Assembly (NCBI RefSeq): GCF_040499845.1
Contig: NZ_CP159342.1
Location: 62,001-126,000 of the forward strand
DNA: 64,000 bases
From: Micromonospora sp. CCTCC AA 2012012
Lineage (GTDB): Bacteria > Actinomycetota > Actinomycetes > Mycobacteriales > Micromonosporaceae
Direction of reading: 5' to 3'
Shown: piece by piece, positions 1 to 8,309 of the stretch
How positions within the stretch are numbered: the stretch's first letter is position 1
How the letters are laid out: the number at the start of each line of letters is the position of its first letter
The notes under the pieces: generated by a model
Databases searched by the model: none
What the model saw: the letters and a program-made list of their open reading frames with translations, nothing else
Told to the model about the DNA's origin: nothing
Program-made: the position numbers and the translations under genes

Positions 1-1040
1 TCCAGGCGGCGCTCGCCGGTGGCGAGGGGCCGGACGTGACCGAGCTGGGCAACACCGAGACCCAGGGCTGGGCGGCGCAGGACGCGCTCGCCGACGTGAC
101 CGGCAAGTTCAACGGCTGGTCCGAGGGGAAGGACATCCTCCCCGGCCTGGTGAAGAACGCCCAGCTGGACGGCAAGCAGTACGGCGTCCCGTGGTACGCC
201 GGCGTGCGGGCCATCTACTACCGCACCGACTGGTTCGCCGAGGCGGGCGTGAAGCCGCCGACGAGCTGGGACGAGCTGGTCACCGCCGCGAAGACCGTCC
301 AGGCGAAGAAGCCGGGCACCTACGGCATCGCGCTGCCCGGCAACTCCGAGCTGCCGTTCTACTCGTTCCTCTGGGGCGCCGGCGCGGAGATCGCCACCAA
401 GGACGGCGACACCTGGAAGTCCGGCTACAACACGCCGGAGGCCCAGAAGGCCGTCAAGTTCTGGACCGACCTGGTGACCGTGCACAAGGTCGCCCCGCCG
501 GCCGCCGCCGGCTGGAACGAGGTCGACGCCCGTACCCAGTTCGCCACCGGCAAGGCCGCGATGGCCTTCGCCGGCAGCTGGCAGGGCGGCGCGATGAAGA
601 AGGACAACCCCGACATCGAGAAGGTGTGGGGCACGTTCCCGATCCCCGGCCCGGACGGCAAGCCGGCCCCGGCCTTCGCCGGCGGCTCCGACATCGCGCT
701 CTGGAAGGACAGCAAGCGGCAGGACCTGGCCTGGGACTACCTGACCGTGCTGCTGAGCAAGCAGAAGGACCAGGAGTTCGCCAGCAGCCTGAACTTCTTC
801 CCGGTCTATCAGGACCTGGTCAGCGGCGGTAACTACGCCAACGACAAGGTGATGGCCGCCTTCGCCACCAGCATGCAGAACACCAAGCTGACCCCGCTGA
901 CCCCGAAGTGGGTCGAGGTGAGCCGGACCAAGACGGTGACCCAGGCGATGAACAGTTCGGTGATCAAGGGGCAGAAGACGGTCGAGAAGGCCACCGCCGA
1001 CGCTGCCGCCGAGATGGAAAGCATCCTCAACGCAAAGTGA
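1..1040 (+). CDS. Sugar ABC transporter substrate-binding protein, 5' truncated
   Basis: C-terminal ~345 residues of a family 1 extracellular solute-binding protein. The frame is open from base 3 and continues upstream of the window, so the signal peptide and lipobox are not visible. The text GGEGPDVTELGNTE, the run VPWYAGVRAIYYRTDWF and the late segment FAGGSDIALWKDSKRQDLAWDYL are typical of maltose/oligosaccharide-binding lipoproteins. It should capture a sugar outside the membrane and hand it to the two permeases that follow. The stop codon overlaps the GTG start of the next gene (GTGA at 1037-1040), so the three genes form one operon. Substrate cannot be told from the sequence, and no ATPase gene is present; such importers often share a common MsiK-type ATPase. 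Confidence 0.93.
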   Translation, partial: QAALAGGEGPDVTELGNTETQGWAAQDALADVTGKFNGWSEGKDILPGLVKNAQLDGKQYGVPWYAGVRAIYYRTDWFAEAGVKPPTSWDELVTAAKTVQAKKPGTYGIALPGNSELPFYSFLWGAGAEIATKDGDTWKSGYNTPEAQKAVKFWTDLVTVHKVAPPAAAGWNEVDARTQFATGKAAMAFAGSWQGGAMKKDNPDIEKVWGTFPIPGPDGKPAPAFAGGSDIALWKDSKRQDLAWDYLTVLLSKQKDQEFASSLNFFPVYQDLVSGGNYANDKVMAAFATSMQNTKLTPLTPKWVEVSRTKTVTQAMNSSVIKGQKTVEKATADAAAEMESILNAK

Positions 1041-2023
1041 GCGTCCTGACCGAGAGCACCGGGACGGCCGCCGCGCGGGAGACCCCCGCGCGGCGGCGGC
1101 CCCGCGTCGACCGCCTCCCGTACCTGCTCCTGCTGCCCTGTCTCGCGATCATCGGCGTGCTGCTGCTCTGGCCGCTCGGCGAGGTCGTGGGCATGTCGTT
1201 CTACAAGCTCAACAGCGTCCGGCAGCTGCGCGGCGACCGCGAGTGGCCGTGGGTGGGCCTGGACAACTACGCCCAGATCCTCGGCGACCCGTTCTTCCGT
1301 ACGGTGCTGCGCAACACCGTCCTCTTCGCCGCGGCCAACGTGGTGCTGACGATGATCCTCGGCACCCTGGTCGGGCTGCTGCTCAACCGGCTCGGCAAGC
1401 GGATGGCCACCTTCGTCGCGAGCTGCGTCATGCTGGCCTGGGCCACCCCGGCGCTGACCGGCACCATCGTCTGGAAGTGGATCTTCGACGACACCAGTGG
1501 CCTGGTCACCTGGCTGTTCAACAAGCTCCCCGACGGCCTCTCCACCAGCCTCTTCGGGCGCAGCGACTGGACCGGCTACGGCTGGTTCAACGACCCGCTG
1601 CTCTTCTTCTCGATCCTGACCCTGGTGGTGGTCTGGCACTCGTTCCCGTTCATCGCGGTCAGCGTGCTGGCCGGGCTCAAGAGCGTGCCGAGCGAACTCC
1701 AGGAGGCGGCCCGGGTCGACGGCGCCGGCCCGTGGCGGGTCTTCTGGTCGGTGACCTTCCCGATGCTGCGGCCGGTCTTCGGCATCCTGGTGGTGCTCTC
1801 CACGATCTGGGACTTCAAGGTCTTCACCCAGCAGTTCGTGCTGGCCGGCGGCACCCAGGACCGCTCGACCTTCATGCTCTCCATCTACTCGTACGCGGAG
1901 GCGTTCTCGCCGCCGCCCAAGTACGGCCTCGGTGCCTCGATCGCGGTGATCCTCACCCTGATCCTGCTCGTGGTGACCGGTGTCTACGTCCGCATGGTGC
2001 TGCGGCAGGAGGACGAGTCGTGA
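1037..2023 (+). CDS. Sugar ABC transporter permease (MalF/UgpA type)
   Basis: 328-residue inner-membrane permease with a charged N-terminus, then about six membrane spans (first at LPYLLLLPCLAIIGVLLLW). The cytoplasmic EAA loop that contacts the ATPase is visible as ELQEAARVDGAGPWRVFWSVTFPML around residue 220. The GTG start at 1037 overlaps the stop of the binding protein by four bases; an open extension back to 908 reads through the preceding gene and is rejected. Partner of the permease at 2020. Sugar uptake role follows from family and operon; substrate unknown. Confidence 0.93.
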   Translation: MSVLTESTGTAAARETPARRRPRVDRLPYLLLLPCLAIIGVLLLWPLGEVVGMSFYKLNSVRQLRGDREWPWVGLDNYAQILGDPFFRTVLRNTVLFAAANVVLTMILGTLVGLLLNRLGKRMATFVASCVMLAWATPALTGTIVWKWIFDDTSGLVTWLFNKLPDGLSTSLFGRSDWTGYGWFNDPLLFFSILTLVVVWHSFPFIAVSVLAGLKSVPSELQEAARVDGAGPWRVFWSVTFPMLRPVFGILVVLSTIWDFKVFTQQFVLAGGTQDRSTFMLSIYSYAEAFSPPPKYGLGASIAVILTLILLVVTGVYVRMVLRQEDES

Positions 2024-2850
2024 AGAAGTTCGCCCTCAACGGCGCGGGTGTGCTGGTCGCGCTCTTCGCGGCCTTCCCGGTCTACTGGATGGTCGCCACC
2101 TCGCTGAAGCCCAACCGGGAGATCTTCTCCAGCACACCGCGCCCGGTCCCGGCCGAACCCACCCTGGAGCACTACCGGGAGATCCTCACCGGCAACCTGA
2201 TCCCGGGCGTGACGTTCGTCGACTTCTTCCTCAACAGTGTCCTGGTGGCGGTGTCGACGGTGCTGCTCAGCGGCCTGGTGGCGCTGCTCGCCGCGACGGC
2301 GGTGGCCCGCTTCCGGTTCCGGCTGCGGACCACCTTCCTGATCCTGCTGCTGGTGGTGCAGATGATCCCGCTGGAGGCGCTGGTCATCCCGCTCTTCCTG
2401 ATGATCCAGCGGCTCGGGCTCTACAACACCCTGCCCAGCCTGATCCTGACGTACCTCGGCTTCTCGCTGCCGTTCGCGGTGTGGATGCTGCGCGGCTTCG
2501 TCGCCGCGGTGCCGAAGGAGCTGGAGGAGGCGGCGGCGATCGACGGCGCGAGCCGGGCGCAGACCTTCCGGCGGATCCTCTTCCCGCTGGTCGCGCCCGG
2601 TCTGGTCGCCACCAGCATCTTCTCCTTCATCACCGCCTGGAACGAGCTGATCTTCGCGCTGACCTTCGTCAACGACCAGAGCCGCTACACCCTGCCGGTG
2701 GCGATGACGTTCTTCTTCGGCCGGGACGACACGGCCTGGGGGTCGGTGATGGCGGCGTCCACGCTCTTCACCCTCCCGGTGATCGTCTTCTTCCTGCTGG
2801 TCCAACGACGGATGGTCTCCGGGCTGGTCGCGGGCGCGGTCAAGGGCTGA
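2020..2850 (+). CDS. Sugar ABC transporter permease (MalG/UgpE type)
   Basis: 276-residue carbohydrate permease, the second half of the heterodimeric channel. It starts at GTG 2020 (GTGA overlap with the previous stop), has a first span right after VKKFALNGAG and about six spans overall. The EAA motif is ELEEAAAIDGASRAQTFRRILFPLVAPGL near residue 165. It is the last gene of the importer operon; the next gene is convergent 17 bp downstream. No ATP-binding subunit is encoded in the visible part of the operon. Confidence 0.93.
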   Translation: MKKFALNGAGVLVALFAAFPVYWMVATSLKPNREIFSSTPRPVPAEPTLEHYREILTGNLIPGVTFVDFFLNSVLVAVSTVLLSGLVALLAATAVARFRFRLRTTFLILLLVVQMIPLEALVIPLFLMIQRLGLYNTLPSLILTYLGFSLPFAVWMLRGFVAAVPKELEEAAAIDGASRAQTFRRILFPLVAPGLVATSIFSFITAWNELIFALTFVNDQSRYTLPVAMTFFFGRDDTAWGSVMAASTLFTLPVIVFFLLVQRRMVSGLVAGAVKG

Positions 2851-2867
2851 CCGGGCCCCGGCCGTCG

Positions 2868-3185
2868 TCAGGCCCCGGGCGGGGCCAGGGTCGCGCCGGC
2901 CCGGGCGACGATCTCCTGGAGCGCGGCGACGTGGCCGTCGAACGCGCCGCGTCCGTGCCGGCTCAGCTTGACCGAGGTGCGCGCCCGCTTGCCCACGAAG
3001 CCCTTGTGCACCTCGACGTAGCCGGCCTGCTCCAGGACGCTGAGCTGCTTAGACAGCGCCGAGTCGGAGAGCCCGAGCTCGTCGCGCAGATAGCGGAACT
3101 CGGCCCACTCGGTGGCGGCGAGCAGGCCCACCAGCGACAGCCGGGTCGGCGCGTGGATCAGCTCGTCGAACCGGGGTGCGGTCAT
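2868..3185 (-). CDS. Winged-helix (MarR/ArsR-like) transcriptional regulator
   Basis: 105-residue winged-helix DNA-binding protein of the compact class: FDELIHAPTRLSLVGLLAA helix, recognition helix LSDSALSKQLSVLEQAGYV at about 40-58, and wing KGFVGKRARTSVKLS. There is no separate ligand domain. The ATG at 3185 overlaps the stop of the upstream membrane protein gene by four bases (ATGA), so it is the second gene of a two-gene operon. Pairing of such regulators with a multi-span membrane protein is common. The repeated GTACTTTCC half-sites in front of the operon are the likely target, implying autoregulation. Confidence 0.85.
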   Translation of the reverse strand: MTAPRFDELIHAPTRLSLVGLLAATEWAEFRYLRDELGLSDSALSKQLSVLEQAGYVEVHKGFVGKRARTSVKLSRHGRGAFDGHVAALQEIVARAGATLAPPGA

Positions 3186-3661
3186 CGGCCGCCGCCGATC
3201 GGCCGGGCGGTCATCACGCCGCGAAGGTGGCGCATCAGCCGGGGGCCGGTCAGCGCCATGGTGATCCCGGTGATCGCGGCGCCGGTGGTCGCCGGCCAGC
3301 GCACGTCGAGCGCCTCGGCGGCGAAGCCGGTGGCCAGCCCGAGGCCGACCAGGGCGAACACGAAGCCGACGATGGCGACCGCCCCGCGCGCGCCGAGCAG
3401 CGAGGTGCGTACCTGCGCGCGGTGCCGCCGCACCACCACGACGATCAGCGCGCCGAGGGCGACGGCGTACCCGACGGAGCCGACGGCGACCACCCACGGA
3501 CGGTGCGTCTCGACGGCGGCGGTGAAGGCGACCATGAGGCCGCCGACCGCCGCCCAGTACCAGCTGGGCACGAGGGTGGCGGTGACCGCCTGGTCGCGGC
3601 GGGCGTGCAGCTCGGTGAGCGCCGCCGCGGCAGCGGCGGGGGAGACGGCCGGCTCGGACAT
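3182..3661 (-). CDS. Four-span membrane protein of unknown function
   Basis: 159-residue integral membrane protein. After an Ala-rich cytoplasmic head (MSEPAVSPAAAAAAL) four hydrophobic segments can be seen: WYWAAVGGLMVAFTAAV, WVVAVGSVGYAVALGALIVVVV, GAVAIVGFVFALVGLGLATG, and GAAITGITMALTG. The start is the ATG at 3661 behind GGAGG-like bases; a longer open frame into the MOSC gene is an antisense shadow. It is co-transcribed and translationally coupled with the winged-helix regulator. I do not recognise a function. Confidence 0.75.
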   Translation of the reverse strand: MSEPAVSPAAAAAALTELHARRDQAVTATLVPSWYWAAVGGLMVAFTAAVETHRPWVVAVGSVGYAVALGALIVVVVRRHRAQVRTSLLGARGAVAIVGFVFALVGLGLATGFAAEALDVRWPATTGAAITGITMALTGPRLMRHLRGVMTARPIGGGR

Positions 3662-3686
3662 GGCATCCTCCTTGAGGGCTGGGTGA

Positions 3687-3742
3687 GTACTTTCCCACTT
3701 GGAAAGTACCCGCTGACTTTCCTGTGGGGCAAGTGCTTTCCA
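3687..3742. promoter_or_regulatory. Repeated operator: GTACTTTCC half-sites
   Basis: A perfect 9-bp inverted repeat GTACTTTCC-N5-GGAAAGTAC lies at 3687-3709. The right arm is reused in GGAAAGT-N8-ACTTTCC (3701-3722), and another half-site GTGCTTTCC (8/9) sits at 3733-3741. The cluster lies between the divergent membrane-protein/regulator operon and the MOSC gene. It is the probable binding region of the regulator encoded at 2868-3185. Confidence 0.7.
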
Positions 3743-3768
3743 GGGCAGAATTCGCTCGACGGCCCCGT

Positions 3769-3774
3769 TAGGCT
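3769..3774 (+). promoter_or_regulatory. -10 box of a leaderless transcript (MOSC gene)
   Basis: TAGGCT ends 7 nt before the ATG at 3782. This is the spacing of an actinobacterial leaderless mRNA, and no Shine-Dalgarno sequence is present. Confidence 0.5.
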
Positions 3775-3781
3775 GAGCGCC

Positions 3782-4429
3782 ATGGCGGGCAGGCTGGTGA
3801 CGGTGAACCTCGGCGCGGTGACCGAGGCGGAGTGGGCGGGCGACGCGAGCGGCCGTACGGGCATCGACAAGCGGCCGGTCGACGGCCCGGTGCTGCTGCG
3901 GGCCGACGGGGTGGCCGGTGACTTCATCGGCGAGCGGGCCCACCACGGCGGCGCCGACCAGGCCGTCTACGCCTACGCCGAGGAGGACGCCGGCTGGTGG
4001 GCGGCCGACCTCGGCCGGGAGATCCGGCCCGGTGCCTTCGGCGAGAACCTCACCACCTGGGCGGTCGACGTCACCGGGGCGGTGATCGGCGAGCAGTGGG
4101 CGATCGGCTCGGCCCTGCTCGAGGTCACCAAGCCGCGCACGCCCTGCCGGACGTTCGCCGGCTTCTGGGACATGCCCGACCTGATCAAGCGGTTCACCGT
4201 CCGGGCCGCGCCCGGGGCCTACCTGCGGGTGCTGCGCGACGGCGAGGTCGCCGCCGGCGACCCGGTCGAGGTGGTGGACCGTCCCGCGCACGGGGTGACC
4301 ATCGGGGAGGTGTTCCGGGCGACCACCCTGGAGCCGGAACTGCTGCCCCGGCTGCTGGACGTCCCGGAGCTGCCCGAACCGATCCGGGAGAAGGTCCGCC
4401 GCCGGCTCGTCGCCGACCGCGCGCTTTAG
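3782..4429 (+). CDS. MOSC domain-containing protein (YiiM-like)
   Basis: 215-residue MOSC-domain protein, a family related to the C-terminal domain of molybdenum cofactor sulfurase. The pattern follows YiiM: VNLGAVTEAEW at the N-terminus, GIDKRPVDGPVLLRADGVAGD, HHGGADQAVYAY, FGENLTTWAVD, and the conserved Cys122 in TKPRTPCRTFAGFWD, followed by a helical tail. Members of this branch participate in molybdenum-cofactor-dependent reduction of N-hydroxylated compounds; which substrate is handled here is unknown. Start ATG 3782 is supported by the -10 box 7 nt upstream. It is divergent from the regulator operon and shares its operator region. Confidence 0.88.
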   Translation: MAGRLVTVNLGAVTEAEWAGDASGRTGIDKRPVDGPVLLRADGVAGDFIGERAHHGGADQAVYAYAEEDAGWWAADLGREIRPGAFGENLTTWAVDVTGAVIGEQWAIGSALLEVTKPRTPCRTFAGFWDMPDLIKRFTVRAAPGAYLRVLRDGEVAAGDPVEVVDRPAHGVTIGEVFRATTLEPELLPRLLDVPELPEPIREKVRRRLVADRAL

Positions 4430-4438
4430 CCGGACGGC

Positions 4439-5296
4439 CTAGACGTCGGCGAAGACCTCGGCCAGGACCTGACCGGCGCTGGCCGGGTCGTCGCCGACCT
4501 TGCTCCAGGTGCCCCGGTCGGCGGTCCACTGGAGGTCACCGAAGCGAACCCGCTTCACCCCGTGGTCGTCGGCGTGCGAGACCAGCCAGTGGGCGTACCG
4601 CCAGCCGTTGCGGGCGTCCGGCGCGGGCACGGCCAGCCCGGTGAGGTCCGTGGGGGAGGTGACACCGGGCAGCCCCCAGTCCAGGGTGAGACCACGGGTC
4701 AGCGCGGCGGCGGCCGCCGCGCCCCGCATCGTCGGCGTCGGGCCGACCGTGCAGGCCACCGCGCCGGTCGCGTCGCCCAGCAGCGCCCGGGTCAGCACCT
4801 GCGACTCGTCGGCCCACTTCTGGTACGCCTCGGGGTAGGCCGACCGCTGCACCCGCTGGGCGGCCTCGGTGACCCGCATCCCCTGCCAGCCCTTGACCTT
4901 CTTCAACGCGGCATAGAACCGGTCCGCCGCGTAGCGCGGGTCCTGGATCTGCTCGGCGGTGCCCCAGCCCTGGCTCGGGCGCTGCTGGAACAGTCCCACC
5001 GAGTCCCGGTCGCCGTGGCCGATGTTCTTCAGGTGCGACTCCTGGTAGGCGGTGGCCAGCGCCACGACGACGGCCTGCTCGGGCATCTTTCGTTGGATGC
5101 CGATCGCCGCGATGGTCGCCGCGTTGGCCATCTGGTCGGCGCCGAGCACCACCCGGCCGTCCGCCTGCACGGTGCAGGTACGACTGGCCAGCGGCAGGGT
5201 GAGGTGGTGCCCGAACTGCCGCACCACGATCCAGACCCCGAGCAGGGCCACGACCGCCACCGTCACACCGGCTGCCACGACTGCCCGACTTCGCAC
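4439..5296 (-). CDS. Membrane-anchored lysozyme-like (SLT-type) protein
   Basis: 285-residue protein with one N-terminal membrane anchor (AVVAAGVTVAVVALLGVWIVV, residues 5-25) and an extracellular body. Residues about 55-160 read as a lysozyme/transglycosylase-like fold: MANAATIAAIG, then ATAYQESHLKNIGHGDRDSVGLFQQRPSQGWG with Glu86 where soluble lytic transglycosylases carry their catalytic Glu. The C-terminal ~90 residues (TLDWGLPGVTS onwards) are of unknown type. The GTG at 5296 was chosen because AGGGGG lies 5 nt upstream; open reading further back has poor composition. It may trim or bind peptidoglycan. The fold call is from motif reading only. Confidence 0.75.
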   Translation of the reverse strand: MRSRAVVAAGVTVAVVALLGVWIVVRQFGHHLTLPLASRTCTVQADGRVVLGADQMANAATIAAIGIQRKMPEQAVVVALATAYQESHLKNIGHGDRDSVGLFQQRPSQGWGTAEQIQDPRYAADRFYAALKKVKGWQGMRVTEAAQRVQRSAYPEAYQKWADESQVLTRALLGDATGAVACTVGPTPTMRGAAAAAALTRGLTLDWGLPGVTSPTDLTGLAVPAPDARNGWRYAHWLVSHADDHGVKRVRFGDLQWTADRGTWSKVGDDPASAGQVLAEVFADV

Positions 5297-5454
5297 CGAC
5301 ACCCCCTGTTCGACCGTCCGCCAAGAGTACGTCCCCCGAGACACCGTCCGGGTCGTCCGACCGGCCCCCTCCCGCTGCGTCACCACCTCACCACAGTGCG
5401 CCCTTGGGCAGGGCGATGCGCCCAGCTCGCGCCCGAGGCCGGTTTCCCGCGCAC

Positions 5455-6264
5455 CTAGCTCGCCCCCGCTGCCCGCCCCCCGTCCAGAGCGGCCACCCAT
5501 CGCGCGGGTCGCTTCTCCCGGAAGGCCAGGACACCCTCGCGACCCTCGTCCGAGAGGAAGTACCCGGTGGAGAGCGTCGCCAACTCGGCGATCTCGGCGC
5601 GCAGGTCGGTGGCGGCCGGCCGGCGCAGCAGCTCCTTGGCCCCGGTCAGCGCCCCCGGCGCGCCGCGGACCAGGGAGTCGCAGTACCGGGCCACGGCGGC
5701 GTCCAGCTCGTCGGCCGGCACCGCCGCGGTGACCAGGCCGATCTCGGCGGCCCGCCGGCCGTCGAAGGTGTCCCCGGTCAGATAGAGCTCGGCGGCGGCC
5801 CGCGGGTGCAGCCGGGGCAGCACCGTCGCCGAGATGACCGCCGGGATCACCCCGATCCGGACCTCGGTGAAGGCGAACGTCGCCTCCTGCGCGCAGACCG
5901 CCAGGTCGGCCGCCGCGATCAGGCCCAGTCCGCCGGCCCGGGCCGGTCCGGCCACCTTCGCCAGCACCGGCTTCGGGCACTCCCACACCGCCGCCAGGAC
6001 GTCGCCGAGCATGCCGGCCGGCACGGTCCCGCTGGCGTACGCGGCGGCCGTCTCCTTCAGGTCGGCGCCGGAGCAGAAGACCGGACCGGTGTGGTCCAGC
6101 ACGACCGCCCGGACGGTGTCGTCGGCGACCGCGGCGGCCAGCCCGGCCAGCAGCTCGGTCATCAGCGGCGTGGAGAGCGCGTTGCGGTTGTGCGGGCTGT
6201 CCAGGGTGAGGGTGGTCACCCCACGGGCCGTGGCGACCCGCACGAGAGCGTCCGGAGAGGTCAT
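5455..6264 (-). CDS. Enoyl-CoA hydratase/isomerase family protein
   Basis: 269-residue crotonase-fold enzyme. Oxyanion-hole segments are HNRNALSTPLM and FCSGADLKE near the N-terminus and AGGLGLIAAADLAVCAQEATFAFTEVRIGVIPA in the middle. Family members hydrate or isomerise acyl-CoA thioesters; the specific substrate is not deducible. ATG 6264 is chosen over an in-frame ATG at 6285 because TAGTGT lies 7 nt upstream of it (leaderless arrangement) and the longer form would overlap the divergent hemW start. It stands alone, divergent from hemW. Confidence 0.9.
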   Translation of the reverse strand: MTSPDALVRVATARGVTTLTLDSPHNRNALSTPLMTELLAGLAAAVADDTVRAVVLDHTGPVFCSGADLKETAAAYASGTVPAGMLGDVLAAVWECPKPVLAKVAGPARAGGLGLIAAADLAVCAQEATFAFTEVRIGVIPAVISATVLPRLHPRAAAELYLTGDTFDGRRAAEIGLVTAAVPADELDAAVARYCDSLVRGAPGALTGAKELLRRPAATDLRAEIAELATLSTGYFLSDEGREGVLAFREKRPARWVAALDGGRAAGAS

Positions 6265-6270
6265 GCCGGG

Positions 6271-6277
6271 CACACTA
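6271..6277. promoter_or_regulatory. Overlapping divergent -10 boxes
   Basis: On the minus strand TAGTGT (6277-6272) precedes ATG 6264 by 7 nt. On the plus strand CACACT (6271-6276, weak) precedes ATG 6284 by 7 nt. Both genes would be leaderless and transcribed from the same few bases. Confidence 0.4.
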
Positions 6278-6283
6278 GTGGCC

Positions 6284-7507
6284 ATGCCCGGCGTCCTTCC
6301 AGATGGCGAGACCGTCCCCGCCGACGGCTCACTGCCCGCCGCCGCCCTGACCTCGGTCGGCGCGCGCGGCTTCGGCGTGTACGTCCACGTGCCGTTCTGC
6401 GCCAGCCGCTGCGGCTACTGCGACTTCAACACCTACACGGCGGCCGAGCTGGGCGGCGGTGCCGACCGCGAGTCGTACGCCGACACGGTGCTCGCCGAGC
6501 TGGCGCTGGCCCGCCGGGTGCTCGGCGACGCCCCGCCGCGCCGGGTGGACACCGTCTTCGTGGGCGGTGGCACGCCGACCCTGCTCCCCGCCGACGACCT
6601 GGCCCGCATCCTGGACGGGATCGACCGCACCTGGGGGCTGGCCGCCGACGCCGAGGTGACCACCGAGGCCAACCCCGAGTCGGTCACCCCCGACTCGCTG
6701 CGCACGCTGCGGAAGGCCGGCTACAACCGGATCTCGCTGGGCATGCAGTCCGCCGCGCCGGGAGTGCTGGCGATCCTGGACCGCAGGCACAGCGCCGGCC
6801 GGGCCACCGCCGCCGCCCGGGAGGCCCGGGAGGCCGGGTTCGACCACGTCAACCTGGACCTGATCTACGGCACGCCGGGGGAGAGCGCCGACGACTTCGC
6901 CGCCTCGCTGGACCAGGTGGTGGCGGCGGGCGTGGACCACGTCAGCGCGTACGCCCTGATCGTGGAGGACGGCACCCGGCTGGCGGCGCGGATGCGGCGC
7001 GGCGAGCTGCCATACCCCTCCGACGACGTGGCGGCGGACCGTTACCTGGCCGCGGAGGCCGCCCTCGACGCGGCCGGCTTCTCCTGGTACGAGGTCTCCA
7101 ACTGGGCCCGTTCCGAGGCGGCCCGGTGCCGGCACAACCTGCTCTACTGGACGGGCGCGGACTGGTGGGGCCTCGGGCCGGGGGCGCACAGCCACGTCGG
7201 CGGGGTCCGCTGGTGGAACGTCAAGCACCCCACCGCGTACGCGAAGCGCCTGGCGGCGGGGGAGTCACCCGGCCTGGCCCGGGAGCTGCTCACGCCCGAC
7301 GAGGCGCACATGGAGGACGTGATGCTGCGGCTGCGGCTCGCGTCGGGCCTGCCGCTCGCGGTGCTGGACGACGCCGGGCGGGCCGCCGCCGCGCGGGCCC
7401 TGGCCGACGGCCTGCTGGCCCCGCCGGAGTACGCGGCGGGGCGGGCGGTGCTCACCCTGCGCGGGCGGCTGCTGGCCGACGCGGTGGTCCGCGACCTGCT
7501 GCCCTGA
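6284..7507 (+). CDS. hemW: Radical SAM heme chaperone HemW
   Basis: 407-residue radical SAM protein of the HemN/HemW family. The 4Fe-4S motif CASRCGYCDF uses Cys39, Cys43 and Cys46; FVGGGTPTLL, TTEANPES, RISLGMQS and the HemN C-terminal domain (LLYWTGADWWGLGPGAHSHV) follow. HemW proteins bind heme and deliver it to heme enzymes, and lack the extra N-terminal part and activity of true coproporphyrinogen III oxidase HemN. The position a few genes from hrcA matches hemN-labelled genes in mycobacteria. The start at ATG 6284 leaves a short acidic leader before GFGVYVHVPFC. Confidence 0.93.
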   Translation: MPGVLPDGETVPADGSLPAAALTSVGARGFGVYVHVPFCASRCGYCDFNTYTAAELGGGADRESYADTVLAELALARRVLGDAPPRRVDTVFVGGGTPTLLPADDLARILDGIDRTWGLAADAEVTTEANPESVTPDSLRTLRKAGYNRISLGMQSAAPGVLAILDRRHSAGRATAAAREAREAGFDHVNLDLIYGTPGESADDFAASLDQVVAAGVDHVSAYALIVEDGTRLAARMRRGELPYPSDDVAADRYLAAEAALDAAGFSWYEVSNWARSEAARCRHNLLYWTGADWWGLGPGAHSHVGGVRWWNVKHPTAYAKRLAAGESPGLARELLTPDEAHMEDVMLRLRLASGLPLAVLDDAGRAAAARALADGLLAPPEYAAGRAVLTLRGRLLADAVVRDLLP

Positions 7508-7516
7508 CCAGCGGAG

Positions 7517-7546
7517 GACCCGGCCGACCCGTGGGCCGGCCGGGTC
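7517..7546. terminator. Hairpin between convergent hemW and DUF4870 gene
   Basis: GACCCGGCC (7517-7525) pairs with GGCCGGGTC (7538-7546) over a 12-nt loop. It lies between two convergent stop codons and has no T-tract, as is usual in actinobacteria. Confidence 0.5.
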
Positions 7547-7550
7547 GGGG

Positions 7551-8159
7551 TCACTTGATGAAGCTGGCGGACATCGGGTAGCGGTAGGGCTGACCCTCGT
7601 TGGCCTTCATGCCGGCGATGATCCCGAACAGGATCTGGATCACCACGACCGCGATGCTGGGCAGGAAGAGCAGGCACCAGCTCACGAAGAGCAGCACGAA
7701 CGCGATGATCGACCAGAGGATCTGGAAGTTCAGCGCGGCCAGGGCGTGCGCCCGGACGGTCGGCGACTGCTGACCGCGGGCCAGGTAGGCGACGAGCGGG
7801 GCGACGAAGCCCAGCGGACCGAAGCTGATCAGCGCGCCGGCGGCCCCGCCGAAGTGCGCGACCAGCGCCCAGGTCTTGTCGTCGTTGTTGGCGTAGCCGC
7901 CGGTGGGGGCGCCGTACGCCCCGCCGGTGGGGTAGCCGGCGCCCGGCGGCGGGTAGCCGCCCGGCGGGGGGTAGCCACCCGACGGCGGCTGACCGCCGGG
8001 CGGCGGATAGCCACCGGGCGGGGGATAGCCACCGCCGCCCGGTGCCCCGGACAGTGGTGCGGTGGGCGGCTCCGACGAGCCGTACGGTGCCGACGGCGGG
8101 GTCGGGTCCGGCTGGGCGCCCGGGTCCCCCGCTCCGGGCGGGCGAGGTGGTTCAGTCAT
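7551..8159 (-). CDS. DUF4870 domain membrane protein with Gly/Pro/Tyr-rich head
   Basis: 202-residue protein. The first ~95 residues are disordered and rich in repeats of the type GGYPPPGG. The rest is a DUF4870 (Tic20-like) membrane domain: TWALVAHFGGAAGALISFGPLGFVAPLVAYL, ALNFQILWSIIAFVLLFVSWCLLFLP, and IQILFGIIAGMKANEGQPYRYP, giving about three to four spans. ATG 8159 opens directly into MTEPPRPPG; an in-frame start 30 bases upstream adds unlikely sequence. Function unknown. It is transcribed divergently from hrcA. Confidence 0.85.
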   Translation of the reverse strand: MTEPPRPPGAGDPGAQPDPTPPSAPYGSSEPPTAPLSGAPGGGGYPPPGGYPPPGGQPPSGGYPPPGGYPPPGAGYPTGGAYGAPTGGYANNDDKTWALVAHFGGAAGALISFGPLGFVAPLVAYLARGQQSPTVRAHALAALNFQILWSIIAFVLLFVSWCLLFLPSIAVVVIQILFGIIAGMKANEGQPYRYPMSASFIK

Positions 8160-8303
8160 GGACGTCACGGTAGGGGTCGGGTGCAACACGGCACCAGAGC
8201 GACACCGCCCGGGATGTCCGGCTGATCGGCTCTGGTGCGCCGGCTGCCGGGGTGCCGCACCGGAGGTGCGTCGCTGATCATCGCGTCGGTGGGGGCGCCG
8301 ACG

Positions 8304-8309
8304 TAGACT
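8304..8309 (+). promoter_or_regulatory. -10 box of the hrcA operon
   Basis: TAGACT overlaps the left arm of the CIRCE element, so HrcA binding would block RNA polymerase. Confidence 0.5.
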
